This document shows, piece by piece, positions 11,517 to 23,600 of a stretch of DNA of 64,000 nt. This stretch comes from Ophiobolus disseminans (lineage: Eukaryota; Ascomycota; Dothideomycetes; Pleosporales; Phaeosphaeriaceae). Position 1 is the stretch's first letter; every line of letters starts with the position of its first letter. The stretch covers positions 434,001 through 498,000 of the forward strand of contig MU006241.1 in NCBI GenBank assembly GCA_010093685.1, given 5' to 3'. The notes beneath the pieces are model-generated. The model had not been told where the DNA came from, made no database searches, and saw only the letters and a list, made by a program, of their open reading frames with translations. The translations under genes were made by a program, and so were the position numbers.

Positions 11517-13066
11517 ATGGACGCCTCTTCAGTCTCGGGAATTGCATCGCCATCTTCTTCAATGTTCTCATTGTCACTCGCTTCAACCCCCGATGCAGTC
11601 AACACCCCCGGAACGCAGAGATCAGTCCTCTTTGACGATGACATAGCAGCGGACCCTCTTGACATCAGTGGATCGGACTCTCCGTTCATCATGGTCGTTG
11701 GCGGCCTGGGTTATATTGGTTCGCATACCACACTCGAATTGCTCAAGGAGGGCTACAATGTTCTTGTCGTGGATGACCTCAGCAACTCATACGAGAACGT
11801 GTTGGACCGGATCAAGACCCTTGCAACGGAATCATGTATGGCGCAAGGAAGGCTTGTGCCAGAACTTCATTTCCGACAGCTTGATTATCGTAGCCCTACC
11901 ATGCGGTCCGTCTTGGCCAGCTACTCAGCATATACAATGAGCAGCAAGCCAGAGACAGCAATCAGGCGTTTCCCCTACTCGACACTGCAGCGAGCAGACT
12001 CCGGAATCGACATGGGCGATGATGAGTCGCAGCAACCGATCCTAGAACGAACGTCAAGGATATCTGGCGTTATCCATTTCGCAGCGTACAAATCTGTCGA
12101 AGAGAGCATACGCCAGCCACTGCGATATTACAGCAACAACGTGTGCGGTCTTGTGGACTTCCTAGCTCTGCTTGAGCAATTCGGCATCAAAAACTTTGTC
12201 TTCTCCTCCTCAGCTACAGTCTACGGCGAGGGTGCGAACTGCGGTGTACCTCTGCGTGAAGAGTTGTGCGTGCACCACCCTGAGTCATTCCTCGAGAGCG
12301 ACGGATCGGAGCGGCAGGTCCTACCTGGTGTACTGGGGCTCACTTCCCCCTACGGCCGTTCGAAATTCATGTGCGAGTCGATTCTCGCAGACGTCGCTAT
12401 ATCAGATCCAACTTGGTCCATCACGGCGTTGCGGTACTTCAATCCCGTAAGTATGAGCTTGAAGGAATGTTGTGTTGCCTCTGCTAACATGAGCGACAAG
12501 GTTGGCTGTCACGAGTCAGGAATCCTCGGTGAAGATCCACGACAAAAGCCGAGCAATCTGATTCCGGTTATCGCCACCGTCTTGACAGGTGCCAGACCGG
12601 TTTTAGATATCTTTGGCACCGACTGGAATACACCCGACGGCACTGCAGTTCGAGATTTCATTCATGTAGTCGATCTTGCACGAGGGCATGTCGCTGCATT
12701 GGCGGCGTCAGCAGCGGGCCGTATCAAAGCTCCTTTCCGCACTTACAACCTTGGTGAGCACAATTCCCTACACATCAAGCACACGTCTGTTGTCGACAAA
12801 TTCTGACTTCTATAGGTACTGGACGGGGTCACACAGTTCGCGAAGTCCTTTCCAGCCTAGAGCAAGCCTCACAACGGACTATCCCAGCCCGAGAAGTTGG
12901 GCGAAGGGCAGGTGACGTGGGCTTCTGTGTTGCTGAAGTTCGACGTGCAGAAACTGAGCTCCAATGGAAGGCGGAGCGTACCCTCGACGACTGCTCCGGT
13001 GATGTTTGGAATTTTACCAAAGCAAGATGTCTCGATGCTCACATGGCTGTTGCAATGAGCTGCTAG
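11517..13066 (+). CDS. uge3: UDP-glucose/UDP-GlcNAc 4-epimerase Uge3
   Basis: NAD-dependent short-chain epimerase. In Aspergillus, Uge3 makes both UDP-Gal and UDP-GalNAc, the two donors for galactosaminogalactan. Three exons: 11517-12446, 12501-12753 and 12816-13066, with GT-AG introns of 54 and 62 bp; 477 residues. The N-terminal extension of about 60 residues is Ser-rich and low complexity. Then come the Rossmann motif VVGGLGYIGSHTTLELL, the acidic VVDDLSNS, IHFAAYKSVEES, FVFSSSATVYGE, the catalytic SPYGRSK (Tyr-x3-Lys) and ALRYFNP, ending with RDFIHVVDLARGH and TYNLGTGRGHTV. Intron 1 is a multiple of three without a stop, so retention would insert 18 residues after RYFNP. It is the last enzyme gene of the cluster here. 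The ATG at 11517 is the first one in frame. Confidence 0.92.
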
Positions 13067-14659
13067 CAAAGATGTTGCGAAGCCGAAGCAAAGTCCAATC
13101 CATATTCTATCCAGCGTGTGTAGACAGCTTTTGAAGTCTACACTTATCTCTTGCATTGATGGCCCGGCGTTTCCATTATATATCGATACTCAAAGATAGC
13201 GAGATTCGTTTCCACCTAGATAGTGTTAGTTCTTGAGATAATATCAAAATGCATGACTCAGCCGGCGCGATGAAATGAGGACATGTGACACAAAATTCAC
13301 AATCTCATGGATGCCATCTCCATACTTATACATCTACCGCCCAGAGTTGCCAGGACAACCCAAGACTGCCACAGGTCTATGCTATGGAGGCCAAGCTGCA
13401 ACAGCTTTTGTCCATTAGCGATTCCATGGGAGTGTAATGACCCCCACATGAGCGGCACTTACATGCTGAGGCCACGCCATGTGAACTGTAAACAAAAGCT
13501 AGCCAAAACCAGACGCACGCCGTCCAGGTCCGATATTCTTGTCGAGGGCGGATCGAAGGGGGTGACGATTTCAGAAGTGCAGTTTCTGATGCCGTCGATG
13601 AACAGCATTTTCAAGAACGTTTGACGGCCTCCAGCCACGTACAGCTATACTCTCATGATAACACAGATGCGCAGGGCCGTATATGAACGTTTCCTCATCG
13701 CTGGGTCTTGATCTGCAAGAATATAAATAGTCCAGTAGTGGGCGAGTGGAGTGGAACAGCGTGGTCTGCAGTTCGTGTGGCCTCATCAACGCTATCAGAT
13801 AAGACGAAATTTGGTCAGGAACCCATTCGAATCGAGATTACAGAAACACTTGGACAGAAGCTCCTCCTCCAGTAATGTGAAACCTCCAGGGCTGTGTCGA
13901 AGTTCATCAGCTCGACAGGCTTCAGTCCGGGCTAGCCCTAGCGAAGCGGTCAGGCCGCAGATTGTGCAACGAGGCGTCCGCTGTAAAACCCTCCAAAGAG
14001 TGCATAAGCAGACAACCCGATATTCCCCTTCCAAGTTGGCAATAACTCGCTTCAAGCTTTTCTTTGCTCTGTGCAAACATGAGCGCACCCGACCCAGAGC
14101 ATGCCTTCCGATGGCGCAGTTGTGACAAATGATCGAATCGGCGCCGTCTTCCGCAGCGGAATGCGATTTGAAACGTGCGGCTGACGAATCAGCAGCAGCG
14201 GGAAGAGGGTTCGAGCAGGCAAGTCAGGCTAACAAGCGAAAAGAACTTCCCCCGTATCAAACGGTTGCGTAGACGGGGCCGCGCCGGAGCTTGCCAGTGG
14301 CTGGCAGACCGAGATTCTCCATTTCCTCGTGGTCGTTCCACGGCATGAAGGTCGAACAAAGTCAGGTGCGGAGCAAGCGCTCGGGTCGCACAGCTGCAAC
14401 AAAGGAGATGCGGCCCAAAGCGAGGCAAGGGGAGATGCAAGCAGCCTCTTTTTTCGTTGCGCGAAGCTTGTCGTGGCTAGCGATCTCCGCGTAGATATGA
14501 GCGCTAGAAGTGATAGGCGCACGTGATACGCTTGCCGGGTAGGTAGCGCCCGTTTCGCGATTCATCCGATTCAACGTATCGTTCCCAACCTCACATGCCG
14601 CAACAAACCTCGGACGAACATTCCTTTCGTCTTTGAACATCCAGGCTCCTGGGATTCAG
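13067..14659. other. uge3-transcription factor intergenic region
   Basis: 1.6 kb containing the uge3 3' end and the promoter of the Zn2Cys6 factor. Open frames at 13307-13624 plus, 13751-14125 plus and their antisense counterparts have no domain and compete with each other. I see nothing supported. Confidence 0.4.
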
Positions 14660-17043
14660 ATGATGCCCCCATCGGCTATGACAATGTCGGCCCAGCCAAT
14701 GCAGGGCTCGGCTCACGTGGATCCCGCTGCGTTTTGGTCTCACGGTCACGACCTATCCGTCAATCCAACATTGCCCATATCACCAGCGCAAAGACATCAT
14801 TTCTCGCCGACATCAAGTACCACGGAGAGTTTCAGTGGCAACACGCCTCCACTGCAAACTCCACCCTCGGAAAACGGCCGGAAGGACTCGCAAGGTAGCG
14901 TGAAGAACCACCAGAAAGAATCCAACAGCAACCAAGCACGGGCCTCTGTTGCCGTCGCATGCGTTCCATGTCGAAGCAGGCATCTGAAGTGTGACGGGGG
15001 TGGAAGATGTTCGAGATGCAAGGCGGATGGCGTTGAATGCACGTACATTAAGTCACGACGTGGCTGGAAGGGGAAGAGAAAGAACAAGGAAGACGGCGGC
15101 GGCCCGGTGGCTCTCAACAGCGGCGTACCAGGACCAGACGTCGCAATCAGCAATGGCCATACAGGTCAGAATGGCCATTTATCCTCGCCCGAGTACTCCC
15201 ACAACGGAGAGCTCCCAGCCTACAATCAGTTGAACAGCCAACTAAGCAGCCCTACCAGTGGTCATGGCGTCCACCCACAAGTCCCACTACCTGCTCAACT
15301 CAACCTCAATGGAACCGCGAGACTTAACCGATTTGGTCACATGGGACCCGAAACCGCCGTCCAAGGGTTCTTCCACTACTTCTACAACTCACATCCATTC
15401 TGTCTACCAGAGCCGCGGCTACTCGAGCTCTTCAAGGACCGACAGGCTCCATTGCTCGAATATGCCGTCCAGTTCATTGGATCAAGTTTTATCCCTACAA
15501 TGCCAGCAGACATGTACAAGGAGGCGCTGAACCGAAACATCAACAACGGCAACTATCCCCGGGATGCATGGTCCGTCCAAGCGCTCTTGCTTTTCGCCAT
15601 TGGTCTGCACGCACACAATGAGGTCCCACGAGCGGCTCAGATCTTCACTCTCGCACAGTCCCTAACGCTCGAAGTCGGCCTGCACCGCATGGAGTTTGCT
15701 CTCATGCACGGAGGAGGCGATGCACAGCTCGAGGAGAGTTGGCGGAGGACGTGGTGGTCCATGTACACTGTCAACGGCATGATGACAGCTGTCAATCCAG
15801 GCACGCAGTTCAAGTTGAAAGACGTCATTACTGACGTTCCACTTCCTTGCGAAAATGACCAGTACTTCTCAGGTGTAAGTAAATCATCCCACTTTTCTGT
15901 TTCTATCGGACCGTCTTACCACACTGTCGGATAAGAGGCGCATCCTTCCCAAGTACTCGGAGAACAAATGGGACATCATCCCAGCTCCTCCTACCCAGGT
16001 TCCCTCCTCCTACCCAGGTTCCCTCCTCCTACCCAGGTTCCCTCCTCTCCCTACCCAAATTCAAACCCACTCCCAGATTCCCGCCCTCCACACCCACAAA
16101 TTTCCCACATCCACAACCTTCCTCCCTCCCTCCTCCCGGCCATAAATATCTCAAAAAGCTAACAACACACCCCAGCAAATCCCCTACCCCTCCACCCTCC
16201 AAGACTACGACGACTCCTCCTTCCTCCCCACGCTCCCCACTTTCTCCTCCTTCACCTACCTGATCGACGCGATCCGCATCCTCGGCAAAGTCTTCGAATG
16301 CGCGCGCCTGGACTCGACCTTCGAGTACCACGCCGTCGACGTCGTGGACCAATACCTCTGCAACTGGCGCCTGCACCTGCCGGTTTCGAAACTGGACATC
16401 GTGGATGCGAACGGCAAGGTCGACGAGGTGCTGTTCCAGGCACACATGGTCGCCGGCGGCAGCACAATCATGCTGCACCGGCCGCGCAGCAATCTCGGCT
16501 TCGGACGCGTCGAAGGCGTGAATATATGCGTGCAGCCTGGTCAAGTCCTTTTGCCGACTCAAACGCGGGAAATTCACACAGCCAAATGCCTCACCTCTGC
16601 CGAAAACATATCCTCCCTAATACGCATTCCAGGCCCGTTGCTGCACCACACCCCCTTCTTCACATGCGTCGTCGTAATGGCGAGCGTGGTGCACTTGTCG
16701 TACTGGTCCTTCCTCGTGCCGGACGGGCAAGACGATATCATTAAGCAGAGTATACGACTTGACGTTGGCACGCTGCAGCAGTACAGCAATACGTGGCCGA
16801 TTGCGCATGTGGTGCTGGGCCAGGTGAGGGGCGTGGCGCATACGTTGTTCAATAGTAAGAAGGCGATGAGTATACATTTGTGGAGTAATATTGCGCAGGG
16901 GGATATGATTAGGAATGTCATTGAGGAGGGTGGGCATGTGCCGACGCAGCAGTATGCGCAGTTGATTGCGCCGTAAGTTTTGTGCGAATGGCTTGGTGGA
17001 AGGATAGTTGTGCTGACTTTCGTATAGCATGCTGAAGTCTTGA
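14660..17043 (+). CDS. Zn2Cys6 fungal-specific transcription factor
   Basis: Nuclear DNA-binding regulator of 675 residues. Three exons: 14660-15874, 16176-16972 and 17028-17043, with GT-AG introns of 301 and 55 bp. The binuclear zinc cluster is complete: Cys101, 104, 111, 117, 120 and 127 (C-x2-C-x6-C-x5-C-x2-C-x6-C), followed by a basic region (KSRRGWKGKRKNK). The N-terminal 100 residues are Ser/Pro/Gln-rich. Residues about 225-420 show the fungal regulatory middle-homology region (FHYFYNSHPFCLPEP, LEVGLHRME, ESWRRTWWSMYTVNG). The ATG at 14660 is the first one in frame. It lies 1.6 kb downstream of uge3 on the same strand. A role in controlling the GAG genes is possible from position alone; no target is shown. 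The large first intron contains a tandem repeat. Confidence 0.85.
15985..16041. repeat. Three tandem 19-bp repeats inside an intron
   Basis: Three perfect copies of ctcctcctacccaggttcc, followed by a degenerate fourth copy to about 16061. All lie in the 301-bp first intron of the Zn2Cys6 factor. Each unit contains a CCCAG|GT element that looks like a splice acceptor followed by a donor-like GT. Confidence 0.9.
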
Positions 17044-17636
17044 ACGGCTGCTGGTTTTCCGACGCTACGATGTTGGACTTCTCCACAGCTGCGCGACGTT
17101 CTGTCGTCATGTCTCTCGCTACGAACTCTTTAATGACCGCCCCGACTCTCATCTTCACGCGTTCGCTCCATCCGGTTTCTGTACAAGTGAGCATATACTA
17201 CCACATACAATCTCCTACCCTCACTCGATTCGTTGGCGTTTGGGTAATATTGCGGACGTTCAGGGTCGCTTTGCAAAGCTGTTAGAACCGCTGCAAAATG
17301 TAATGATGATGACATGATCGGTGTTAAGCCAAGACGGCTATGTTGTTAGGAACCTGGGTCTCCAAATTTTGGATAGAAATGAAAAGCGATCTGTTTGCTC
17401 CTAGTTGCAGTGCTGGAGATCAAAGTCGTCTAATCTTGTTCATTCATGGGAACGCCAGCTAATCCGGCGCTCCACATCGGAAGAGACCTCGCTCCCATCG
17501 TTGGTCTTGCCCCGTTTTCGCTAATGATATTCTGAGCGCATTGTGTCGCTCGTCCGTCCCATCCAAACTGCCAAATTCCGTGATTCGTGTTGTTGCTGCC
17601 CATACAGCGCTTAGGCGAGCGCGCCGGTGACCTTAT
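17044..17636. other. Convergent 3' intergenic region
   Basis: Separates the ends of the Zn2Cys6 factor (plus) and Ran (minus). It should hold both 3' UTRs. I see no gene or repeat. Confidence 0.4.
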
Positions 17637-18560
17637 CTACAAATCGGCGTCATCCTCGTCGGGCAGGGGCATCTGAGCGGCGTCCTGCATCTCCTTCTGG
17701 TACTGCTCGAGCACGGCCTGGTCGACCTGGACCTCGGGAGGTGCAAGGGCGGGGGCAGCGACGAATTCCTGGGGGATTGTTAGCATGTTGTTGCCGTCTG
17801 TACGCGGGCTATCGTACCAAAGCCTGGTTGCCGACAAGTTTTCGGGCGAGCCAGAGGAAAGGCTTCTCGAAGTTGTAGTTGGACTTGGCGGAGATGTCGT
17901 AGTACTGCAGGTTCTTCTTGCGGTGGAAGGTGATGGACTTTGCCTTGACCTTGCGCTCCTTGACGTCAACCTTGTTTCCGGTCAGGACGATGGGGATGTT
18001 CTCGCAGACGCGGACCAAGTCACCTAGGGCTGTTAGTTCATGCCTCGAGTGCAGTTTGCGTCGCGCAACGTACGGTGCCAGTTGGGGACGTTCTTGTATG
18101 TGATACGCGAGGTGACGTCGAACATGATGATGCCGCACTGGCCGTTGATGTAGTATCCATCACGGAGACCGCCAAACTTCTCCTGGCCTGCGGTGTCCCA
18201 GACGTCGAACTGGATGGGGCCGAGGTTCTGCCTGTCTATCAGCATGCCGTATCGCGCAGGGTAGGGCCGGACAACGTACGGTGGTGAAGCCAAGCGGGTG
18301 CACTTCGACTCCGAGCGTCGCAATGTACTTCTTCTCGAACTCGCCAGTCAGATGGCGTTTGACGAAGGTCGTCTGCGAGGTGGTTAGTGCTGATGCCCTA
18401 TTGGTGTCGCATGTCGCATTGTTTCTCGTGCTCTGGGGCGGCATTTGCCAGCCGGCAAGCGCAATGCAGGTGTTCAATAGAGACTCACCTTTCCGGTACC
18501 ACCATCACCGACAAGCACAAGCTTGAAGGTGGGAACGCCGCCCTGTGCAGCTTCGGCCAT
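17637..18560 (-). CDS. gsp1: GTP-binding nuclear protein Ran (Gsp1)
   Basis: Small GTPase that sets the direction of nuclear import and export and helps spindle and envelope assembly. Five exons: 18489-18560, 18280-18372, 18074-18227, 17818-18023, 17637-17768; the frame closes at 218 residues. All G motifs are intact: GDGGTGKTTFVKRH (P-loop), switch I in LGVEVHPLGFTT, DTAGQEKFGGLRDGYY (G3), TGNKVD (G4) and SAKSNYNFEKPF (G5). The Ran-specific C-terminus ends in the acidic DEDDADL. There is no prenylation CaaX box, as expected for Ran. Intron 1 falls immediately after the P-loop Lys. The ATG at 18560 gives the usual short N-terminus before FKLVLVGD. Confidence 0.97.
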
Positions 18561-19116
18561 GGTTGCTAAGTGTGTTGTGGTGGCGGGGTTGTGGTGTATT
18601 GCGCAAAGGCTGGAGCAGATGTTGTTAGTTGAGGTTGCACGGGGACGGTGAGTGGCGGGTGAGGGTATGGTGGGCGTAGTCGTACCTTGGAAGTGAGTGG
18701 GGAAGAAAGTGCTTGGGGTTGACGTGCAGAGGGGCAGGAAGAGGTTTTGTTGTGCAAGCTGAGTGTTGGCCGGGCGGTGTGGAGCATGTCTTGGCGCTGC
18801 CCTGCCCGCCCAACTTTTCCGCACCGCCTGTCGCCTCACGCACCAGAGGCAGCCTCTAGGCAGCTGCAGGCGGCTTTGGCTTTGAAATCAGGCGCTGTCA
18901 CTATCAAACTCGGTCACTGGAAAACACGACTTCATTCACTATACGCCGTCGATGCATTGTCCCGGGTATCATGCTTGTTCGCCCACATGCGGCCCGCCAC
19001 GCAGCAAGCGCTGTTGTTGCCTCCGCCAGCCTTGCGCCCATGCTTCCCAAATTCCCTCGCTGTGCTGAGACATGCATTTGAATATTATTTTGCTTTCCGC
19101 TACTCGCATACCGTGA
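18561..19116. other. ran upstream region / nas2 3' region
   Basis: 556 bp between two minus-strand genes. It holds the ran promoter and 5' UTR and the nas2 3' end. Open frames antisense to it are GC-rich and without domains. Confidence 0.4.
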
Positions 19117-19969
19117 CTACAATTGTAGCAGGTGGCAGCCCAACATGCCTCGGCCGCCCCAGTTCTGCCGTGGCGTGAGCTGCATTTGGACCGTCTCTGC
19201 TGGGCCGCCAGAGGTGCTCGGTCGCAGCGCCTTGACTGCTATCGGGAGCTGTGTGTTGTCAGCACCTGCCTTCGGACCTGCCAGCGTATTGCGCACTTAC
19301 CCCTTCGTTTTGCGACACGGCCTCTGCCACCCGCGACAGCCTCTCGTGGTTCGTCCAGTCCACCCACCCAAACTTGGTTATCGTGTCGCCAATCCTCAGG
19401 CCCGCCGAGTCTGCTGGACTGCCCGCCACGACGCTGTTGACCTTTGCAAAGGGCGCTTCGATGGGCGCAGGTGCCGAGGTGAAAGCTGCCTGTGCCTGGT
19501 TCGCCGCCTCGGGGTTGTTTTGCGCTTGCTCGGCCAGGCGTGCGTGGTGCTCGTGGAGGCCCTTCTCGATGCGCGACATGAGGTCCTTGTAGTCGTTCTT
19601 CAGTCGGATTATGCGCGCGCGTGTGGTGCGTACTGTTCGCTGTTAGCGACAGCTTGTAGTGCGATGGGAGCATTGCGCACTTTGAGGGACATCAATGTCA
19701 GCACGCGGGAAGCCGTCAAAGGTAGTGAGGCCGGTGTTCATGTTTACGCCATGCTACAGCACCGTTAGCGTGGCCTGCGTACAATGAACGAAGACACGCA
19801 CTGAGTCCAGGACCTTTCCCAGGGCCTTGAGCTCCGCCTCCACCCGGTCCTTCTCTGCAATGAGCTCCTGCAGCGACAACTGCTCTTTTGATATGCCATT
19901 CGAGTAGCCGCCCGTTGTGGGACCCGAAGACACGGTAGGTGCGTGTAGGTCGTCCATCCTTATGCCCAT
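19117..19969 (-). CDS. nas2: 26S proteasome assembly chaperone Nas2/PSMD9 (PDZ protein)
   Basis: Chaperone of the 19S base that binds the Rpt5 C-terminal tail during proteasome assembly. Four exons: 19802-19969, 19681-19753, 19301-19632 and 19117-19248; GT-AG introns of 48-52 bp; 234 residues. The N-terminal helical part contains LSLQELIAEKDRVEAELKAL, then MNTGLTTFDGFPRADIDVPQ and the coiled segment RIIRLKNDYKDLM. The PDZ-like domain (about residues 120-205) shows FAKVNSVVAGSPADSAGLRI, GDTITKFG and the downstream strand of the last exon. The protein ends in GMLGCHLLQL, close to the conserved RGLLGCHL end of the family. The upstream ATG at 19969 (MGIRMDD) was taken; the second ATG five codons on is an alternative. 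Confidence 0.93.
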
Positions 19970-20628
19970 GAAGCTGACTTGTGCTGTCGAAGCTGTCTGT
20001 ATGCGAGTCCCCTGGGAAGCTTGAGAGTGTGGGGTTGAGCAGCTCAGGGCGCGGCGTTAAGGCGGGGCAAAACCCGCCACTAGTCTACTGGTGTGGTCTG
20101 CCTTCAGCCTCACTCCCTTCCCACACCATGATAAGATTGCTCTAGAGTTACGCTGAGACAGCGACGACGAGCAAAACAGTATCACATAGAAGATAACTAA
20201 CACGTTCCACGAGATCGTGGAGAACAACGCTTATTCACTGACTTCATCGCTCCTGCCGTGTCTGGTCACTCTCCGTCATAATGCCTCGCGCCTTCCACAC
20301 TTCAGCACATGCACCCACGCTTCTTCACTGCAGATCTCGCACAGAAGCTCCGACCACGGCTTGTGGTCCCTGCAGTGTGGGCTAATCTCCATGATTTTTC
20401 GAGGCAGTATCTGTACCTCTGTCGCTCTACGCTTTCCTCCCACCACCATGCTCACTCTTTCTTCAGTAGTGGTATACAGCAATGTTCCCCCAGCACTCTA
20501 TCAAGGCTTTCTATCACACTTGTCTCTCCTTTAGCCATTGCCGTTGGATGCAGTAATATTTATCTCTCATGCCACTCCAGACCCCAGACTCGCCCTACTT
20601 CAGTGCCTGAAGCACCACAAACACCAAG
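19970..20628. other. nas2-RhoGEF divergent intergenic region
   Basis: 659-bp bidirectional promoter between nas2 (minus) and the RhoGEF gene (plus). Open frames reach in from both sides without domains. No clear TATA box. Confidence 0.4.
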
Positions 20629-23600
20629 ATGGCATACGTGCTGTCCCTTCGACCTCAAAGTCCGCTCAAGCGATCCTTCAGCGACAATCCCTACCTCCAA
20701 TCTGGTTCCCCACACAAAGACCCATTGCTCGCTCCGCTCAGCGACATCACCGCTCGCAATGCCTCCGCATGCTCACTGTACTCGCTCGGTTCGAACAGGA
20801 GTGGTAACTGGACGTTCGGCGACGAAAACACTCCGCCTCTGACCTCTCAGTCTCTACTCAATCTAGCACCTGAGACTTGTAGTATCTCGGGCGCTAAGCT
20901 GCCCGACCATGATCCCCGGAAACGAACTTGCGGCGCGGGTCGACCACTGCCAATTTTCTCACGAGTCACAGCACCTTCCAACCCGTACTCAAGGAAAAGT
21001 CGGGATATGCAGTATGTTCCCGAGCTCTCTACCAGCAGCGATAGTTCCGATGGAGCGATGGACGTTGACGACAGTCATCTTGAGGAGTCTGACCTCTTCA
21101 CACTCTATGAGGCCATGCATATCCCCTTGCCAGACGGTCGCTTTTCCGAAAACACTGGTAGTGAGTCCCATGAGGAGCAAACTCAACCGCCAGACACCGA
21201 AGTCGTCAGTTCACAGCCGTTCCGACGTTGGATGAGTACCTTGCGGCGTCGACACATCCATCGAAGGAAAGACCATGCACCTGAATCACCGAGGCTATCT
21301 ACTGATCTGGAGGTCCATGACACACACTCCGTTGGTTTGCAGGAATTCACCCGTAGAACTTCCGACTCGTATTCCTCCTCGATCGGCTGTGTGATAGCTA
21401 TGAAATCTGCCTCCATGACAGTTGGTAGCGCAAGCATTGCCCCTCGGTCTGAAGCCGGCGTGCAAGGACAAGGTCGTGTCGGCAGGAGCAGCAACTACTC
21501 GGACGCCAGAAGATCCGTGGATAGCCACCGCGGACCGCTTGGCCCCATCATCGACGAGAGCGCATGGCTTCGTTCACTCCAGCGCCGCAAAATTGTCGAA
21601 GAGTTGATAGCTTCCGAGGAAGGCTACATTGCCGACCTCAAAGTCTTGATAAATGTATGTTGTTTCTGCCCAAGGGTTGGCAAGGTACTGATCAGGCGCT
21701 TCAGGACTACTTCATGATCCTTACCACCCTTCCCACCTTATCGAGTCATACCAAATCATCCATACAGCAGAACATCTCCCAGATTCTACAACTACATGAG
21801 GATTTGCTCAACGAGCTCCACCGAGTAGTGCCACAGGCAGACTTCACCAAGAGCGCACACCACGAAGCATATCCCGTAACGAAAGCTAAGCATATTCGGT
21901 TTCACAGTGCAGATATTATGCCCGGTCGCTTTGCGGAGCACAAAACTGCTCGAAAGCTCAGACACTCACTCGAGACCGGGCGATCACCAGATCGAAGACC
22001 ACGGGGCTTGGTCACCGACACAGAGACTGTGGGAGGCATAGCCAAGATTTTCAATAAACACATGAAGCGGTTCTTCACATACGAGGAATATGGCGCGCAC
22101 TGGACCACGATGTCGCACGATCTTACTACCATGTGCAAAGGTCTTCACGGCTGGCAAGAATATGAGCGTGGTGTGGAAGCGCTGCAGAAGGTGATCGCCT
22201 CTGACAACAACCGCGATGCTGGGAACAAAAAAGCACTCAGCTTCCCTGACTTGCTAATTAAGCCTATCCAGAGGGTGTGCAAGTACCCTTTGTTGTTCGA
22301 CGATCTCTGTCGCCAAACGCCTGTATATGATGACCCTGAGGCACACGCTGAACTGGAGAAGGCTCTCTTTCGATTCCAGGAAACAATCAGAGAAGTCAAC
22401 AAGGCCAAAGATGACCCCAAAACACGTCGATTGATCGAGATCACATGGCAACTCCAAGATCGGCTTGCTTTTCAGGAACAAGCAATATCGCGCGCCCTTG
22501 TCTTCCGCTTACTTGGGCACGTGTTGTTGTGCGGCGTACTGCACATCGCTTTTCAGACCCCGGAGCCTCGTGTTAAAGGGCAGTATATGGTGTGCGTCCT
22601 CTATAAGTCATGTCTTGTTCTTGCAATTGCAAGCCGCTCTCACACACCTTATACTGTGGTCGCCTCGATCGGCCTTGCAAACGCTAGTGTTGAGGAGACA
22701 GACAACGGACGAGGTGTGCAATGTCACACGGCTATGAACACTTGGAAGCTCGTCTTCGAACATGGCCACAGACTGCACGAGATTATCCTAAGCGCGTGCT
22801 CTCTGCTAGAGGAGGAAATCTGGAAAAAGCAGCTTCGAGAGCGCATTGTTTGCGAGACGCATGACTTCACGGAGGGGCAAGCGACCATGCAGGATATGTT
22901 TTCCTCTCTTTCTCTAGACATGAAGTCTCTGGGACCAGTCTTTGGACACGCCGATAGTCTTGTGAGGCGCATGTCTGTGCATCGAGCGGCAACACTGGGC
23001 GCAAAGACCAACACAAGCCAAGTCATCATCAAGAATACCCAAGCACAGAAGCTGCCAGATTCGCCTCCAATGTTTTCTCCCGGCATGGTGACGCGATCTC
23101 AGTCACTCATGTCTTCGAATCAAGTTCCTACACTAGCGCCACGAAGAGCAGAGCGGATTCGCCTGGAGTCTATGCTCGAGGATGTTTGGACCAAGGACAT
23201 GCTGCCATTCCCAGGCATGTCCAACAGAAGAGTTGAGAACCAGATCCGCGCTTCAGCAAACTCAGTCATGCGGAAGCTCAGCATGGCAAGCATTGCCAGC
23301 AACTTCTCTCGTCGCTCACCCAGCTTTTCGAGTATGAGCAACGCACGATCAGAAGACTCGTTCGGCAGTCGTGTACACAAGATGTCGCATGGCAATCTTC
23401 GCCCCCGATCCGCAACAGATCGTCGAGCGGCGCCCGTTGTTGTAGACTTTCATACTGCGCCGGCTGCCTTCCTTCCCACCGATTTTGAGATTCAGGACGT
23501 GAGGCCTTCGAGTCGGCGACGACGTCTAGCAAACCGCACTGCCGGGAACGAACGGTTCAGTGAGAATACGACAGCTGTGAGGCCGAAGCGGGTGCGAAGA

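Noticed and set aside
12447..12500. Reading straight through uge3 with an 18-residue insert
   Set aside because: The segment has a standard GTAAGT donor, CTAAC branch and AAG end, and interrupts a conserved epimerase strand; it is best read as an intron.
16029..16577. Minus frame of 182 codons, strongly Gly/Val/Glu-rich
   Set aside because: Antisense to exon 2 of the Zn2Cys6 factor and to the intron repeats; its composition is explained by the GC-rich coding strand.
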